Notes under the pieces: model-generated
Database searches by the model: none
Told to the model about the DNA's origin: nothing
Seen by the model: only the letters and a program-made list of their open reading frames with translations
Position numbers and translations under genes: made by a program
Shown: positions 27,044 through 39,370 of the stretch, in pieces
How positions within the stretch are numbered: the first letter of the stretch is position 1
How the letters are laid out: each line of letters starts with the position of its first letter
Assembly (NCBI RefSeq): GCF_016583785.1
Contig: NZ_NRRU01000023.1
Location: 1 to 56,932 of the forward strand
Reading direction: 5' to 3'
Length of the DNA: 56,932 nt
DNA from: Rubrivivax gelatinosus
GTDB taxonomy: Bacteria; Pseudomonadota; Gammaproteobacteria; Burkholderiales; Burkholderiaceae_C

Positions 27044-28255
27044 TCAGGTCCCGGGACGGAAAAAATGGGGCACGAAGTAGGCGGTGTTGGAGGTGACCGG
27101 CGTGACGTCCTCGCGCACCGCCATGCCGACGGCCTCGTCGCCGACGACCCAGGCACCGACGACGGCGTGCACCGCGTCGAGCGGGCCGTGCCAGGACGTC
27201 GCCTCGGGCGCGGCGAAGGCCGGCAGCGGCGCCGCGGCCTGATAGACGTGGCCCTCGGCGCCGTAGCCGCCTTCGGTCTTCAGCGACACCACGCCGTCGT
27301 GCACGAACTCGACGTTGGCGCCTTCGCGCGACAGCAGCGGCTTCTTCACGTAGGGCGCGCGGCCGAAAGGCTCGGGCGAAAAATAGGCCGGCAGCAGGTT
27401 GGGGTGGCCCGGATGGCGTTCCCACAGCAGGGCCAGCAGCGCCTTGTTCGACAGCGCCATCTTCCAGGCCGGCTCCAGCCAGACGGTGGGCGCGTCGAGC
27501 ACGCCGTCGCCGAAGGCCTCGCCGGCCATCCACTCCCAGGGATAGAGCTTGAAGCAGCACTCGATCGGCCGGTCGTCGAGGTCGACGAAGCCGCCCTGCG
27601 GCGTGCGGCCGATGTGGTTCATGTCGATCAGCGAGGCCTGCAGCCCGGCCTGCACGGCGACGTCGAGCAGGTACTCGAGGTTGCCGCAGTCCTCCTGGCA
27701 GTCCAGCAGCCCGGCCAGGTGCACGCTGCGCAGGCCGCGCTCGCGTGCGATCGTGCCCAGGCGCTCGACCAGCGCCTCGTGCAGCGAGTTGAACTGGTCC
27801 GCGCCCGGGTGCACGTCCTGCAGCCAGTTCCACTGCGCGACCGCGGTCTCGATGATCGAGGTCGGCGTGTCGGCGTTGTATTCGAGCAGCCGCGGCTCGG
27901 CCGCACCGTCCCAGCTGAGGTCGAAGCGGCCGTAGAGATGCGGGTCGCCGCGCCGCCAGCTTTGCTCGACCAGCGCCTGCGCCGCCGGCGGCAGACCCAG
28001 GCGCGCCAGGTCGCCGCGGCGCACTAGCTCGCCGGCTGTCTCGACGCTCATCGCGTGCAATTCACGCACCGCCTCGTACAGCCGCTCGATCGCCTGCTCG
28101 CCGAACTCGTAGGCCACGTCCTCGCGCCAGTACAGGAACTGCTCGCCCTGCCCGGCGCGGTCTTCGCCTTCGGGGTCTATCGAGTGGAAGTGGAAGCCCT
28201 GGTGTTCCAGGCGGCGTTGCCAATCGGGACGGGGAAGCTGCGGCAACCGTTTCAC
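27044..28255 (-). CDS. Glutathionylspermidine synthase-like ATP-grasp protein (YgiC/YjfC family)
   Basis: 403 residues from GTG 28255 (then KRLPQLPRPDWQRRL, the family start). Conserved blocks include YGRFDLSWDG, RLLEYNADTPTSI, FKLYPWEWM, WLEPAWKMALSNKALL, HPNLLPAYF and YVKKPLLSREGANV, all matching the C-terminal ATP-grasp synthetase domain of glutathionylspermidine synthase. The amidase half of true GspS is absent, as in E. coli YgiC and YjfC, whose substrates are unknown. The start is uncertain because no clear ribosome binding site precedes it; the frame remains open upstream to 28351. Confidence 0.85.
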   Translation of the reverse strand: MKRLPQLPRPDWQRRLEHQGFHFHSIDPEGEDRAGQGEQFLYWREDVAYEFGEQAIERLYEAVRELHAMSVETAGELVRRGDLARLGLPPAAQALVEQSWRRGDPHLYGRFDLSWDGAAEPRLLEYNADTPTSIIETAVAQWNWLQDVHPGADQFNSLHEALVERLGTIARERGLRSVHLAGLLDCQEDCGNLEYLLDVAVQAGLQASLIDMNHIGRTPQGGFVDLDDRPIECCFKLYPWEWMAGEAFGDGVLDAPTVWLEPAWKMALSNKALLALLWERHPGHPNLLPAYFSPEPFGRAPYVKKPLLSREGANVEFVHDGVVSLKTEGGYGAEGHVYQAAAPLPAFAAPEATSWHGPLDAVHAVVGAWVVGDEAVGMAVREDVTPVTSNTAYFVPHFFRPGT

Positions 28256-28310
28256 GGGAAGGAGAGCGAAAAAGGACGCGCGAGCATACCCAGGCCACCG
28301 GCGCCCGGAC

Positions 28311-28344
28311 GCGCACGCCGCCGCCCGCGGGTGGCGGCGTGCGC
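28311..28344. other. GC-rich hairpin between the S9 peptidase and YgiC-like genes
   Basis: Perfect 12-bp arms GCGCACGCCGCC / GGCGGCGTGCGC around a 10-base loop that itself contains CCCGCGGG. No T-tract on either strand, so it is either a factor-dependent terminator or a mRNA-stabilising hairpin at the 3' end of the peptidase transcript. Confidence 0.45.
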
Positions 28345-28379
28345 GGTTCATCCCTCCATGCGACGACGCTTGACCGGCC

Positions 28380-30377
28380 TCAGCGCCCCAGCAGCACCTG
28401 CTCGGCGAAACGCACGAAGGCGTAGAAGCGCCAGTCGGCGTTCTCCTTGCGCTGGAAACCGTGGCCTTCGTTCTCGGCGCGCAGGTACCAGACCGGCGTG
28501 CCGTTGGCGCGCACCTGGGCGACGATCTGCTCGGCCTCGGTGTAGGGCACGCGCGGGTCGTTCAAGCCCTGGACGACGAACAGCGGCTTGCGGATCTTGC
28601 CGGCGTTGGACAGCGGCGAGATGCGGTCGAGGAAGGCGCGCATCGCCGGGTCGCGTTCGTCGCCGTATTCGGCGCGGCGCAGGTCGCGGCGGTAACTCTC
28701 GGTGTTCTGCAGGAAGGTGACGAAGTGCGAGATGCCGACGTCGTCGACCGAGCCGGCGATGCGCTCGGCGTAGTGCGTCGCCACCGCCAGCGTCATGTAG
28801 CCGCCGTAGCTGCCGCCGGCCACCAGCACGCGCGAGGCGTCCAGCCCCGGCTGCGTGGCGATCCAGTCGAGCAGCGCGCCGATGTCCTTCACGGAGTCCT
28901 CGCGCAGCATGCCGTTGTCCAGCGACAGGAAGGTCTTGCCGAAACCTTCGGAGCCGCGCACGTTGGGCTGCACGATCGCGACGCCCAGCTCCTGCAGCAG
29001 GTAGTTGTAGCGCCCCATGAAACCGACCGTGGCCTGGCCTTCGGGGCCGCCGTGGATCTGGATCAGCACCGGGCGCGGGCCGGTGAAACGTGCCGGCGGG
29101 CGGTGCAGCAGGCCGGAGATCGTGCGGCCGTCGAAGCTGGCCCAGCGCACGATGTCGGCTTCGCCGAAGCGGGTGGTGTCCAGGCCCGGCGGCGTGTACG
29201 GCATGGTCCAGCCGGCGACCCGGCCGCTGGTCAGATCGAGCGAATGCAGCCGGCTCGGCCCTTGGGCGCTGTTGGTCGAGAACGCGAGTTCGCCGCGGCG
29301 GCGGTCGAAGACCGCGCTGCCGATGCTGCCGGCCGGCAGCGGCGGCAGCGCCGCTTCCTTCAGCGTGCGGCCGTCGAACAGGCGCAGTTCGTCGCGGCCT
29401 TCGACATTGGCCTGCAGCGCGATCCAGCGCCCGTCCTCGCTCGCCGCGACGCCGCTGACGTCCCAGGGAATGTGGGCGCTGATGCGGGTGATGCGGCCGT
29501 CGGCCAGCGCCAGCAGCATCAGCTCGCGGAACTCGCCGGCACGGTCGCTGATGAACAGCAGGCCCGAGCCGTCGGGGCGGAAGGCGACCGGGAAGTGCGA
29601 GGCCTTCAGCGTCTCGCCCGGCGCCGGCAGCACGCGCCGGCGTTCGCCACTGGCGAGGTCGACGAGCCAGGCTTCGGATTCGGTGGCCGAGACGTAGCGC
29701 GTGATCGCAAGCGTGCGGTCGTCGTACGAGATCGCGCCGCCGAACCAGCCGGCGCCGGGCAGCACCGCGACCTGGCGCCGGCCTTCGGGCGCCAGCGGGT
29801 CGGTCAGCCACAGCGTGGTGTCGATCGCCGCGCGCCGGCCGCCGTCAGCGGTGCGGTCCAGCGGCACCGAGCCGTACAGCAGGCGGCTGGAGCCGTGCAG
29901 CCAGCCGATGAAGTCGTGGCGTTGGTCGGCGTCGGTCAGCAGCGTGGCCTGGCGCGTCGCCGGGTCCAGGCGGTAGAGCTGGGTCGCTTCGTTGCCGCCG
30001 CGGCCGCGCGCGAAGACGATGTAGCGGCCGGCCTGCGGCTCCCAGCTGGCTTCGGCCACCGGGTCGGGTTCGGCCGTCAGGCGCTCGAGCATGCCGCCGG
30101 GCGCCGCCAGCCGGTACAGCTGCGCGGTGGCGTCGCTGTCACCGCGGTGCAGCACCAGCATCTCGCGCTGTGTCGGGTGCCAGTCGGCGAAGCCGTGGCC
30201 GCGGAAGTCGTTGTAGCGCTGCACGCGCTCGGCGAGCGCCTGCGGGATCGGCGGGATGCCCTGGACGACGAGCTTGGCGTTGGGTGCCACGACCGCGTCG
30301 GCCGGAGGTGCGCTGGCACAGCCGGCGAGCGCCAGCGCGGTGGCGGCACAGGCCGCGGAAAACAGGAATCGTCTCAT
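28380..30377 (-). CDS. S9-family prolyl oligopeptidase, lipoprotein
   Basis: 665 residues. The signal peptide ends in the lipobox LAGC with cysteine 20, so the mature enzyme is lipid-anchored in the envelope. Residues ~40-410 form a WD40/TolB-like beta-propeller; the alpha/beta hydrolase domain follows with HGGPEGQ (442-448), nucleophile S523 in GGSYGGYM, D607 in LNDPRVP and H639 in ENEGHGF. The catalytic triad is therefore complete. It cleaves small peptides after proline or alanine-type residues; exact specificity cannot be read. The start overlaps the end of the enoyl-CoA hydratase gene by 4 bp. Confidence 0.92.
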   Translation of the reverse strand: MRRFLFSAACAATALALAGCASAPPADAVVAPNAKLVVQGIPPIPQALAERVQRYNDFRGHGFADWHPTQREMLVLHRGDSDATAQLYRLAAPGGMLERLTAEPDPVAEASWEPQAGRYIVFARGRGGNEATQLYRLDPATRQATLLTDADQRHDFIGWLHGSSRLLYGSVPLDRTADGGRRAAIDTTLWLTDPLAPEGRRQVAVLPGAGWFGGAISYDDRTLAITRYVSATESEAWLVDLASGERRRVLPAPGETLKASHFPVAFRPDGSGLLFISDRAGEFRELMLLALADGRITRISAHIPWDVSGVAASEDGRWIALQANVEGRDELRLFDGRTLKEAALPPLPAGSIGSAVFDRRRGELAFSTNSAQGPSRLHSLDLTSGRVAGWTMPYTPPGLDTTRFGEADIVRWASFDGRTISGLLHRPPARFTGPRPVLIQIHGGPEGQATVGFMGRYNYLLQELGVAIVQPNVRGSEGFGKTFLSLDNGMLREDSVKDIGALLDWIATQPGLDASRVLVAGGSYGGYMTLAVATHYAERIAGSVDDVGISHFVTFLQNTESYRRDLRRAEYGDERDPAMRAFLDRISPLSNAGKIRKPLFVVQGLNDPRVPYTEAEQIVAQVRANGTPVWYLRAENEGHGFQRKENADWRFYAFVRFAEQVLLGR

Positions 30378-31165
30378 CGTGAACCATCTGCCCAGGAGGG
30401 CTTGCGTTTGTCTATGAAGGCCTGCACTCCTTCGAGCGCGGCCGGGTCCATCATGTTGCAGGCCATCGTGCGGCCGGCGTCATCGTAGGCGGCGGCGATG
30501 CCGGTCTCGAGCTGGCGATAGAACAGCGCCTTGCCGGCGGCGACGGCCACCGGCGGCTTGGCGACGATGGCGGCAAGCAGGCGCCCGAGCTCGGCGTCAA
30601 GGTCCTCGGGCGCCGCGACGCGGTTGACCAGGCCTTTGGCGAGCGCCTCGTCGGCGCCGATGAACTCGCCGGTCACCAGCATCTCGAACGCCGCCTTGCG
30701 CGACAGGTTGCGCGCCAGCGCGACGCTGGGCGTCGAGCAGAACAGGCCCAGGTTGACGCCGCTGACGGCGAACTTCGCGTCGCGTGCGGCCACCGCCAGG
30801 TCGCACATCGCGACCAGCTGGCAGCCGGCGGCGGTGGCGATGCCGTGCACGCGTGCGACCACCGGCACCGGCAGCTTCTGGATCGTCAGCATCATGCGTG
30901 CGCAGGCGGCGAACAGGCGCTCGTAGTAGTCCAGCGAAGGCTCGGCGCGCATCTCCTTCAGGTCATGGCCGGCGCAGAAAGCGCGGCCGGCGCCGGCGAT
31001 GACGACGACACGCGCCGCCGGGTCCTCGGCGATGCGTTCGAGCGAGGCCTGCAGCGCGGCGATCATCGCCTCGGACAGCGAGTTGAAGGCCTGGGGCCGG
31101 TTCAGCGTCAGCCGGACGACGCCGCGGGCGTCCTTCTCGTGCAGCAGCAGCGGATCTTCGGTCAT
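30374..31165 (-). CDS. Enoyl-CoA hydratase
   Basis: 263 residues, ATG 31165 with AGGAGACACC directly upstream. Crotonase-fold motifs are present: RAFCAGHDLKEM for the first oxyanion-hole block, and VARVHGIATAAGCQLVAMCDLAVAA for the second (shortened here as HGIATAAGCQLVA). The block SGVNLGLFCSTPSVALAR and the VNRVA segment are typical. It hydrates trans-2-enoyl-CoA in beta-oxidation, though crotonase-family members can have other reactions; the catalytic glutamate pair is not obvious, so isomerase or other activity is possible. It precedes the S9 peptidase with a 4-bp overlap. Confidence 0.88.
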   Translation of the reverse strand: MTEDPLLLHEKDARGVVRLTLNRPQAFNSLSEAMIAALQASLERIAEDPAARVVVIAGAGRAFCAGHDLKEMRAEPSLDYYERLFAACARMMLTIQKLPVPVVARVHGIATAAGCQLVAMCDLAVAARDAKFAVSGVNLGLFCSTPSVALARNLSRKAAFEMLVTGEFIGADEALAKGLVNRVAAPEDLDAELGRLLAAIVAKPPVAVAAGKALFYRQLETGIAAAYDDAGRTMACNMMDPAALEGVQAFIDKRKPSWADGSR

Positions 31166-31183
31166 CGGTGTCTCCTGGTCAGG

Positions 31184-31279
31184 CTCCCTCTCCCGCGACG
31201 GCGGGAGAGGGCGGGGGGTGAGGGCCGGGGTCTGCCGCCACCCTCACCCCAACCCTCTCCCGCAAGCGGGAGAGGGAGC
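31184..31279. repeat. Composite inverted-repeat (REP/BIME-like) element
   Basis: Two hairpins with identical 11-bp arms CCCTCTCCCGC / GCGGGAGAGGG (31186-31211 and 31253-31276) face each other across a GGGGTGAGGG ... CCCTCACCCC inverted repeat, so the whole 96-bp block is roughly symmetric. Further single copies occur at 56444-56468 and 56744-56767. It lies between the acyl-CoA synthetase and enoyl-CoA hydratase genes of one apparent operon. Confidence 0.85.
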
Positions 31280-31287
31280 GGAACGAC

Positions 31288-32934
31288 TCACTCGATCGCC
31301 GACGAGCTCTTGGCCCGCTGGCGCAGCTGGAACTTCTGGATCTTGCCGGTGCTCGTCTTCGGGATCGCCTCGAAGCGGATCTCCTTGGGCACCTTGTAGT
31401 GCGCGAGCACGCTCTTGCAGTGGGCGATCAGCTCGGCGGCGGTGACGTCGACGCCGAGCTTCAGCTCGACGTAGGCCACCGGCGACTCGCCCCATTTCGG
31501 GTCGGGCCGCGCGACCACCGCGCAGGCCAGCACGGCCGGGTGGCGGTAGAGCGCGTCCTCGACTTCCAGCGAGCTGATGTTCTCGCCGCCGGAGATGATG
31601 ATGTCCTTGCTGCGGTCCTTGATCTTGACGTAACGGTCGGGCTCGATGACGGCCAGGTCGCCGGTGTGGAACCAGCCGCCGGCAAAGGCCCGGTCGGTGG
31701 CAGCCGGGTTCTTCAGGTAGCCCTTCATCACGATGTTGCCGCGGAACATGATCTCGCCCATCGTGCCGGCGTCGGCCGGCACCTCGGCCATCGTCTCGGG
31801 GTCGAGCACCGTCATGCCTTCCTGCAGCGCGTAGCGCACGCCCTGGCGGCCGTTGAGCCGCGTCTGCTCGGAGACGTCGGCGGCGGCCCAGGCGGGGCGC
31901 TTGACCGCCACCGACGCGGGCCCGTAGACCTCGGTCAGGCCGTAGACGTGGGTGATATCGAAGCCGAGCTGGGCCATGCCTTCGATCATCGCGGCCGGCG
32001 GCGCGGCGCCGGCGACCATGCCGCGCACCTGCTGCGTGATGCCTTGGCGCCACTCGGCCGGCGCATTGATGATCAGCCCGTGCACGATGGGTGCGGCGCA
32101 GTAGTGGTCGACGCCGTGTTCGCGCATCGCGTCGAGGATGGACTTGGGCTCGACCCGGCGCAGGCAGACGTGGGTGCCGCCCAGCATCGCCACCGTCCAC
32201 GGGAAGCACCAGCCGTTGCAGTGGAACATCGGCAGCATCCACAGGTACTTCGGGAACTGCGGCATGGTCCAGGTCGCCGCGTTGCCGACCGCGTTCAGGT
32301 AGGCGCCGCGGTGATGCGTGACGACGCCCTTGGGGTCGCCGGTGGTGCCGCTGGTGTAGCTGACGGCGATCGCGTCCCACTCGTCGGCCGGGCCTTCCAG
32401 CCGCGCCAGCGGCGCGTGCGCGGCCAGCAGTTCTTCGTACTCGTGCGCGCCCAGGCGTTCGCCGCGGCCGGTGTATTCGCTGTCGCAGACGTCGATGACG
32501 ATGGGCTCGCGGCCGTGCTCGGCCTTCAGCCGCGCCAGCGCCTCGGCGACCAGCGGCGCGAACTCGCGGTCGGTGATCAGCACCGCGGCCTCGCAGTGGT
32601 TCATCTGCCAGGCCAGCAGCGGCGCGTCCAGGCGTGTGTTCAGCGTGTTCAGCACCGCGTTGATCGCCGGCACCGCGTAGTGAACCTCGACCATCTCGGG
32701 CGTGTTCGGCAGCATCACGCTGACCGTCGTGCCGCGGCCGGCGCCGAGCGCACGCAGCGCCGCCGCCAGCCGCGCGCTGCGTTCACGCGTCTGGGCCCAG
32801 GTGTAGCGGCGCGCGCCGTGGATCACCGCCGGCAGGTCGGCGAAGACCTCGGCGCTGCGTTCGACGAAACTCGTCGGCGACAGCGCGACGAAGTTGGCCG
32901 GGTTGCGGTCCAGGTGCTGCTCGTAGATGCTCAT
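31288..32934 (-). CDS. Acyl-CoA synthetase (AMP-forming)
   Basis: 548 residues. The adenylation P-loop motif is [20 protein letters not shown] (about 192-211), followed by the ATP-binding YGLTEVYGP block, the [21 protein letters not shown] hinge region and the C-terminal [12 protein letters not shown] and [12 protein letters not shown], the last with the catalytic lysine. It activates a carboxylic acid, probably a fatty acid of short to medium chain, to its CoA thioester. Together with the downstream enoyl-CoA hydratase it fits fatty-acid catabolism. Confidence 0.93.
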   Translation of the reverse strand: MSIYEQHLDRNPANFVALSPTSFVERSAEVFADLPAVIHGARRYTWAQTRERSARLAAALRALGAGRGTTVSVMLPNTPEMVEVHYAVPAINAVLNTLNTRLDAPLLAWQMNHCEAAVLITDREFAPLVAEALARLKAEHGREPIVIDVCDSEYTGRGERLGAHEYEELLAAHAPLARLEGPADEWDAIAVSYTSGTTGDPKGVVTHHRGAYLNAVGNAATWTMPQFPKYLWMLPMFHCNGWCFPWTVAMLGGTHVCLRRVEPKSILDAMREHGVDHYCAAPIVHGLIINAPAEWRQGITQQVRGMVAGAAPPAAMIEGMAQLGFDITHVYGLTEVYGPASVAVKRPAWAAADVSEQTRLNGRQGVRYALQEGMTVLDPETMAEVPADAGTMGEIMFRGNIVMKGYLKNPAATDRAFAGGWFHTGDLAVIEPDRYVKIKDRSKDIIISGGENISSLEVEDALYRHPAVLACAVVARPDPKWGESPVAYVELKLGVDVTAAELIAHCKSVLAHYKVPKEIRFEAIPKTSTGKIQKFQLRQRAKSSSAIE

Positions 32935-33053
32935 AACCAGTCTCCTGTCGGTGCGCGGACGATGTTAAGCATGCAGCTGACACGACACTGCCGCGTCCCC
33001 ATCGCCGAGGCCGGAACGCGGCCGGCGCAAAAGGCGCTGATACACTGCGCGCC

Positions 33054-33239
33054 GTCAGGAGAGAGTCCGCCTCGAGCGGGCCGCCGAAGGCGCAGGGTCA
33101 GCCCGAACGCTCAGGCAAAAGGACTGGCATTCCTTCCTCACTGGAGAGAGGCCGCCGATTCGGTTGAACGGCGGCCCACCGAAGGGGCAAGGCCCACCGT
33201 CGGCGGTGGCGCCGAATCTCTCAGGTAAAGCGGACAGCG
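33054..33239 (+). promoter_or_regulatory. Tandem glycine riboswitch (two aptamers)
   Basis: Two consecutive glycine aptamers precede gcvT. The first (about 33056-33125) runs from TCAGGAGAGAG through GCCGAAGGCGCA to CGCTCAGGCAAAAGGACTG. The second (about 33140-33236) runs from CTGGAGAGAGG through ACCGAAGGGGCAA to TCTCTCAGGTAAAGCGGACA. The conserved GGAGAG, CCGAAGG and CTCAGG-AAA blocks occur in order in both. A TGATACACT extended -10 box lies just upstream (33038-33046). Glycine binding normally turns the gcv operon on. Confidence 0.95.
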
Positions 33240-33249
33240 GGGGCACGTA

Positions 33250-33270
33250 CACCGGCAGCCAAAGCCGGTG
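33250..33270 (+). promoter_or_regulatory. Expression-platform hairpin before gcvT
   Basis: CACCGGC / GCCGGTG with loop AGCCAAA, between aptamer 2 and the gcvT start. No T-run follows, so control is more likely at translation (access to GGAG at 33292-33295) than at termination. Confidence 0.5.
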
Positions 33271-33301
33271 GTCCAAGACGATGCCCTCGATGGAGACGCC
33301 C

Positions 33302-34429
33302 GTGAGCGAACTCTTGAAGACACCTCTGCACGAGCTGCACCTGAGCCTGGGTGCACGTTTGGTGCCGTTCGCAGGTTATGCGATGCCGGTCCAGTACCGC
33401 GACGGCCTGATCGCCGAACACCGCCAGTGCCGCAGCGCCGCGGCGCTGTTCGACGTCTCGCACATGGGCCAGATCCGGCTGTCGGGCGCCGACGCCGCCG
33501 CGGCGCTGGAAACGCTGGTGCCGGTCGACGTCGTCGACCTCGGCATCGGCCGCCAGCGCTACGCCTTCTTCACCAACGAACACGGCGGGCTGCTCGACGA
33601 CCTGATGATCTCGCGGCCCGAACCCGGCACCGGTTTCGGCGACCTGTTCCTGGTCGTCAACGCCGGCTGCAAGGACGCCGACCTGCGCCACCTGCAGACG
33701 AACATCGGCCACCGCTGCAGCGTCGTCGCCATGCCCGAACGTGCGCTGCTGGCGCTGCAAGGCCCGCAGGCCGCCGACGCGCTGGCGCGGCTGAACCCCG
33801 CAGTCAAACAACTGGTCTTCATGACCGGCGGCGTCTTCGACCTGGCCGACGCGCCCTGCTTCGTCACGCGTTCGGGCTATACCGGCGAAGACGGCTTCGA
33901 GATCTCGGTGCCGGCCGAACGTGCCGCGGCGCTGGCCTCGGCGCTGCTGGCGCTGCCCGAGGTCAAACCCGCCGGCCTGGGCGCACGCGACACGCTGCGC
34001 CTGGAAGCGGGCCTGTGCCTGTACGGCCACGACATCGACGAGAACAGCTCGCCGGTCGAGGCCGGCCTGTCCTGGGCGATCCAGAAGGTGCGCCGCCCCG
34101 GCGGTGCACGCGAAGGCGGCTACCCCGGCGCGGCGGCGATCGGCCGCCACCTCGCCGGCGGCGTGCTGCGCAAGCGTGTCGGCCTGGTCGGGCTGGAACG
34201 CGTGCCGGTACGAGAAGGCGCAAGCATCGTCGACGCCCACGGCCACAAACTCGGCCACGTGACCAGCGGTACGCTGGCACCCGGGGTCGACCGCCCGATC
34301 GCGATGGCTTATCTGCCACCCGATCACGCCGGCCCCGGACACGAGGTCTACGCCGAGGTGCGCGGCAAGCGCCTGCCGATGCGTGTGACCCCCATGCCCT
34401 TCCAACCCCACCGTTACCACCGAGCCTGA
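33302..34429 (+). CDS. gcvT: Glycine cleavage system aminomethyltransferase (T protein)
   Basis: 375 residues from GTG 33302, chosen because GGAG lies six bases upstream and the protein then starts VSELLKTPLHELHLSLGAR, the family N-terminus. The in-frame ATGs at 33281 and 33290 lack ribosome binding sites. Motifs include PFAGYAMPVQY, VSHMGQI, RSGYTGEDGFEI and GLGARDTLRLEAGLCLYG, the last two forming the folate site. It transfers the methylene group from the aminomethyl-lipoyl arm of GcvH to tetrahydrofolate and releases ammonia. It is the first gene of the riboswitch-controlled gcvTHP-sdaA block. Confidence 0.95.
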   Translation: MSELLKTPLHELHLSLGARLVPFAGYAMPVQYRDGLIAEHRQCRSAAALFDVSHMGQIRLSGADAAAALETLVPVDVVDLGIGRQRYAFFTNEHGGLLDDLMISRPEPGTGFGDLFLVVNAGCKDADLRHLQTNIGHRCSVVAMPERALLALQGPQAADALARLNPAVKQLVFMTGGVFDLADAPCFVTRSGYTGEDGFEISVPAERAAALASALLALPEVKPAGLGARDTLRLEAGLCLYGHDIDENSSPVEAGLSWAIQKVRRPGGAREGGYPGAAAIGRHLAGGVLRKRVGLVGLERVPVREGASIVDAHGHKLGHVTSGTLAPGVDRPIAMAYLPPDHAGPGHEVYAEVRGKRLPMRVTPMPFQPHRYHRA

Positions 34430-34446
34430 ACACCGAGGAGATGCCG

Positions 34447-34821
34447 ATGACCACCATGTTCACCCCCGACCACGAATGGATCAACATCGAGGACCACGAG
34501 GCCGCCGTCGTCGGCATCACGCCGCACGCGCAGGACGCGCTCGGTGACGTCGTCTTCGTCGAGCTGCCCGAGGTCGGCCGCACCTTCAAGAAGGGCGAAG
34601 TCGCCGGTGTCGTCGAGTCGGTCAAGGCCGCCGCCGACCTGTACATGCCGGTCAGCGGCGAGATCGTCGAGGTCAACGAAGCGCTGCGCGACGAGCCGGC
34701 GCTGGCCAACAGCGACCCGATGGGCAACGGCTGGTTCTTCAAGGTCCACGTCGCCGACATGGCCGAGTTCGACCAGCTGATGGACCGCCCCGCCTACGAC
34801 GCCCTGTTGCAGACGCTCTGA
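34447..34821 (+). CDS. gcvH: Glycine cleavage system H protein
   Basis: 124 residues from ATG 34447, which has GAGGAG six bases upstream; ATGs at 34441 and 34456 are less well placed. The lipoyl attachment lysine is K60 in [13 protein letters not shown]. The protein carries the lipoyl arm that shuttles the aminomethyl group between GcvP, GcvT and the L protein. It lies 17 bp after gcvT and 26 bp before gcvP. Confidence 0.96.
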   Translation: MTTMFTPDHEWINIEDHEAAVVGITPHAQDALGDVVFVELPEVGRTFKKGEVAGVVESVKAAADLYMPVSGEIVEVNEALRDEPALANSDPMGNGWFFKVHVADMAEFDQLMDRPAYDALLQTL

Positions 34822-34847
34822 GCCACCGAACCCGCCGACGAAGCCGC

Positions 34848-37760
<2,913 letters not shown>

Positions 37761-37808
37761 TACCGCAGGCGCGGCCGCCGGCCGCGCCCCTCATCGTCCG
37801 AGGTCACG

Positions 37809-39203
37809 ATGGCAGTTTCCGTATTCGACCTCTTCAAGATCGGCATCGGCCCGAGCAGCAGCCACACCGTCGGGCCGATGCGTGCCGCTCGGCTGTTCGT
37901 GCTGCGGCTGGCGCACGAAGGCCTGCTGGAACGCACGGCGCGTGTCGCCGCCCAGCTCTACGGCTCGCTCGGCGCCACCGGCAAGGGCCACGGCAGCGAC
38001 ACCGCAGTGCTGCTGGGCCTGGCGGGGCATGAACCCGACACCGTGCCGGTGGACGAGGTGCCGGCGCTGCTGGCGGCGATGCGCGCCAGCGGCCGGCTCG
38101 AACTGCTGGGACAGCGCGCGATCGACTTCGCCGAGAAGCGCGACCTGGAGTTTCACCGCCGCGAGACCCTGCCCTTCCACGCCAACGGCATGGTGTTCTC
38201 GGCCTGGGACGCGGCCGGCACGCTGCTGTCAGAGCGGCGCTATTACTCGGTCGGCGGCGGCTTCGTCGTCAGCGACGAGATCGCCGCCGACGGCACGCGT
38301 CACCAGGTGATCGCGCCCGATGCGACCGTGCTGCCGCACCCGTTCCGCAGCGGCGACGAGCTGCTGCAGCGCACGCACGAACTCGGCTGTGACATCGCCG
38401 GCGTGATGCGGCGCAACGAGGCGCTGTGGCGCAGCGAGGCCGAGGTCGAGGCCGGCCTGCTGACGATCTGGCAGGTGATGCAGGCCTGCGTGCGGCGTGG
38501 CATCGCGACACCCGGCGTGCTGCCCGGTGGCTTCAAGGTGCCGCGGCGCGCGCCGGCGCTGCATGCGGCACTCGTGGCCAAGACGCCCGAAGGCGCCGCC
38601 GCCGACCCGCTGCTGGTGCTGGACTGGGTCAACCTGTTCGCGCTCGCGGTGAACGAGGAGAACGCCGCCGGCGGCCGCGTCGTCACCGCGCCGACCAACG
38701 GCGCCGCCGGCATCGTGCCCGCGGTGCTGCACTACTACGAACGCTTCGTGCCCGGCGCCGGCGAACGCGGCGTCGTCGACTTCCTGCTGACCGCCGGCGC
38801 CATCGGCCTGCTCTACAAGGAGAACGCCAGCATCTCCGGGGCCGAGGTCGGCTGCCAGGGCGAGGTCGGCGTCGCCTGCTCGATGGCCGCCGGCGCTTTG
38901 TGCGCGGTGCTCGGCGGCACGCCCGAGCAGGTCGAGAACGCCGCCGAGATCGGCATGGAGCACCACCTGGGCCTGACCTGCGACCCGGTCGGCGGGCTGG
39001 TGCAGATCCCCTGCATCGAACGCAACGCGATGGGCGCGGTGAAGGCGATCAACGCCGCGCGCATCGCGCTGCGCGGCGACGGCACGCACAAGGTGAGCCT
39101 GGACCAGGTCATCAAGACCATGCGCGAGACCGGCGCCGACATGATGACCAAGTACAAGGAAACGGCGCGCGGCGGGTTGGCGGTCAATATCGTCGAGTGC
39201 TAG
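37809..39203 (+). CDS. sdaA: L-serine ammonia-lyase (iron-sulfur type)
   Basis: 464 residues, single-chain form. It starts [20 protein letters not shown], the conserved beta-domain start, then has [15 protein letters not shown]. The alpha part carries the 4Fe-4S cysteines in [15 protein letters not shown] and [15 protein letters not shown], and a C-terminal [16 protein letters not shown] tail. It converts serine to pyruvate and ammonia. Standing 48 bp after gcvP under the glycine riboswitch, it lets glycine that has been converted to serine drain into pyruvate; serine hydroxymethyltransferase must be encoded elsewhere. Confidence 0.95.
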   Translation: MAVSVFDLFKIGIGPSSSHTVGPMRAARLFVLRLAHEGLLERTARVAAQLYGSLGATGKGHGSDTAVLLGLAGHEPDTVPVDEVPALLAAMRASGRLELLGQRAIDFAEKRDLEFHRRETLPFHANGMVFSAWDAAGTLLSERRYYSVGGGFVVSDEIAADGTRHQVIAPDATVLPHPFRSGDELLQRTHELGCDIAGVMRRNEALWRSEAEVEAGLLTIWQVMQACVRRGIATPGVLPGGFKVPRRAPALHAALVAKTPEGAAADPLLVLDWVNLFALAVNEENAAGGRVVTAPTNGAAGIVPAVLHYYERFVPGAGERGVVDFLLTAGAIGLLYKENASISGAEVGCQGEVGVACSMAAGALCAVLGGTPEQVENAAEIGMEHHLGLTCDPVGGLVQIPCIERNAMGAVKAINAARIALRGDGTHKVSLDQVIKTMRETGADMMTKYKETARGGLAVNIVEC

Positions 39204-39217
39204 ATGGGACCACCCCC

Positions 39218-39249
39218 GTAGCGGCTTCGCCGCTACCCCCTCAAGGGGG
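39218..39249 (+). terminator. Double hairpin after sdaA
   Basis: GTAGCGGC-TTC-GCCGCTAC followed at once by CCCCC-TCAA-GGGGG. The second stem shares its first base with the first. No T-run follows. The CCCCTCAAGGGGGCGACGCC string is a dispersed intergenic motif I associate with related Burkholderiales genomes. Confidence 0.45.
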
Positions 39250-39253
39250 CGAC

Positions 39254-39370
39254 GCCAGTGGCCGGGCGGAGCCCGTCCACGGCGTCCGCTTGGTCGCGTG
39301 CGCCACGAGCGTTCGCTCCTTCTGACCTCGCCAGTCGCCGGGTGGAGCCCGTCCACGGCGTCCGCTTGGT
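39254..39370. repeat. 41-bp direct repeat, two copies 76 bp apart
   Basis: Copies at 39254-39294 and 39330-39370 match at 39 of 41 positions, sharing GAGCCCGTCCACGGCGTCCG. The intervening 35 bases differ. Confidence 0.85.

Noticed and set aside
33164..33301. Upstream in-frame extension of gcvT
   Set aside because: It would translate through the second glycine aptamer; GTG 33302 has the ribosome binding site and the family N-terminus.
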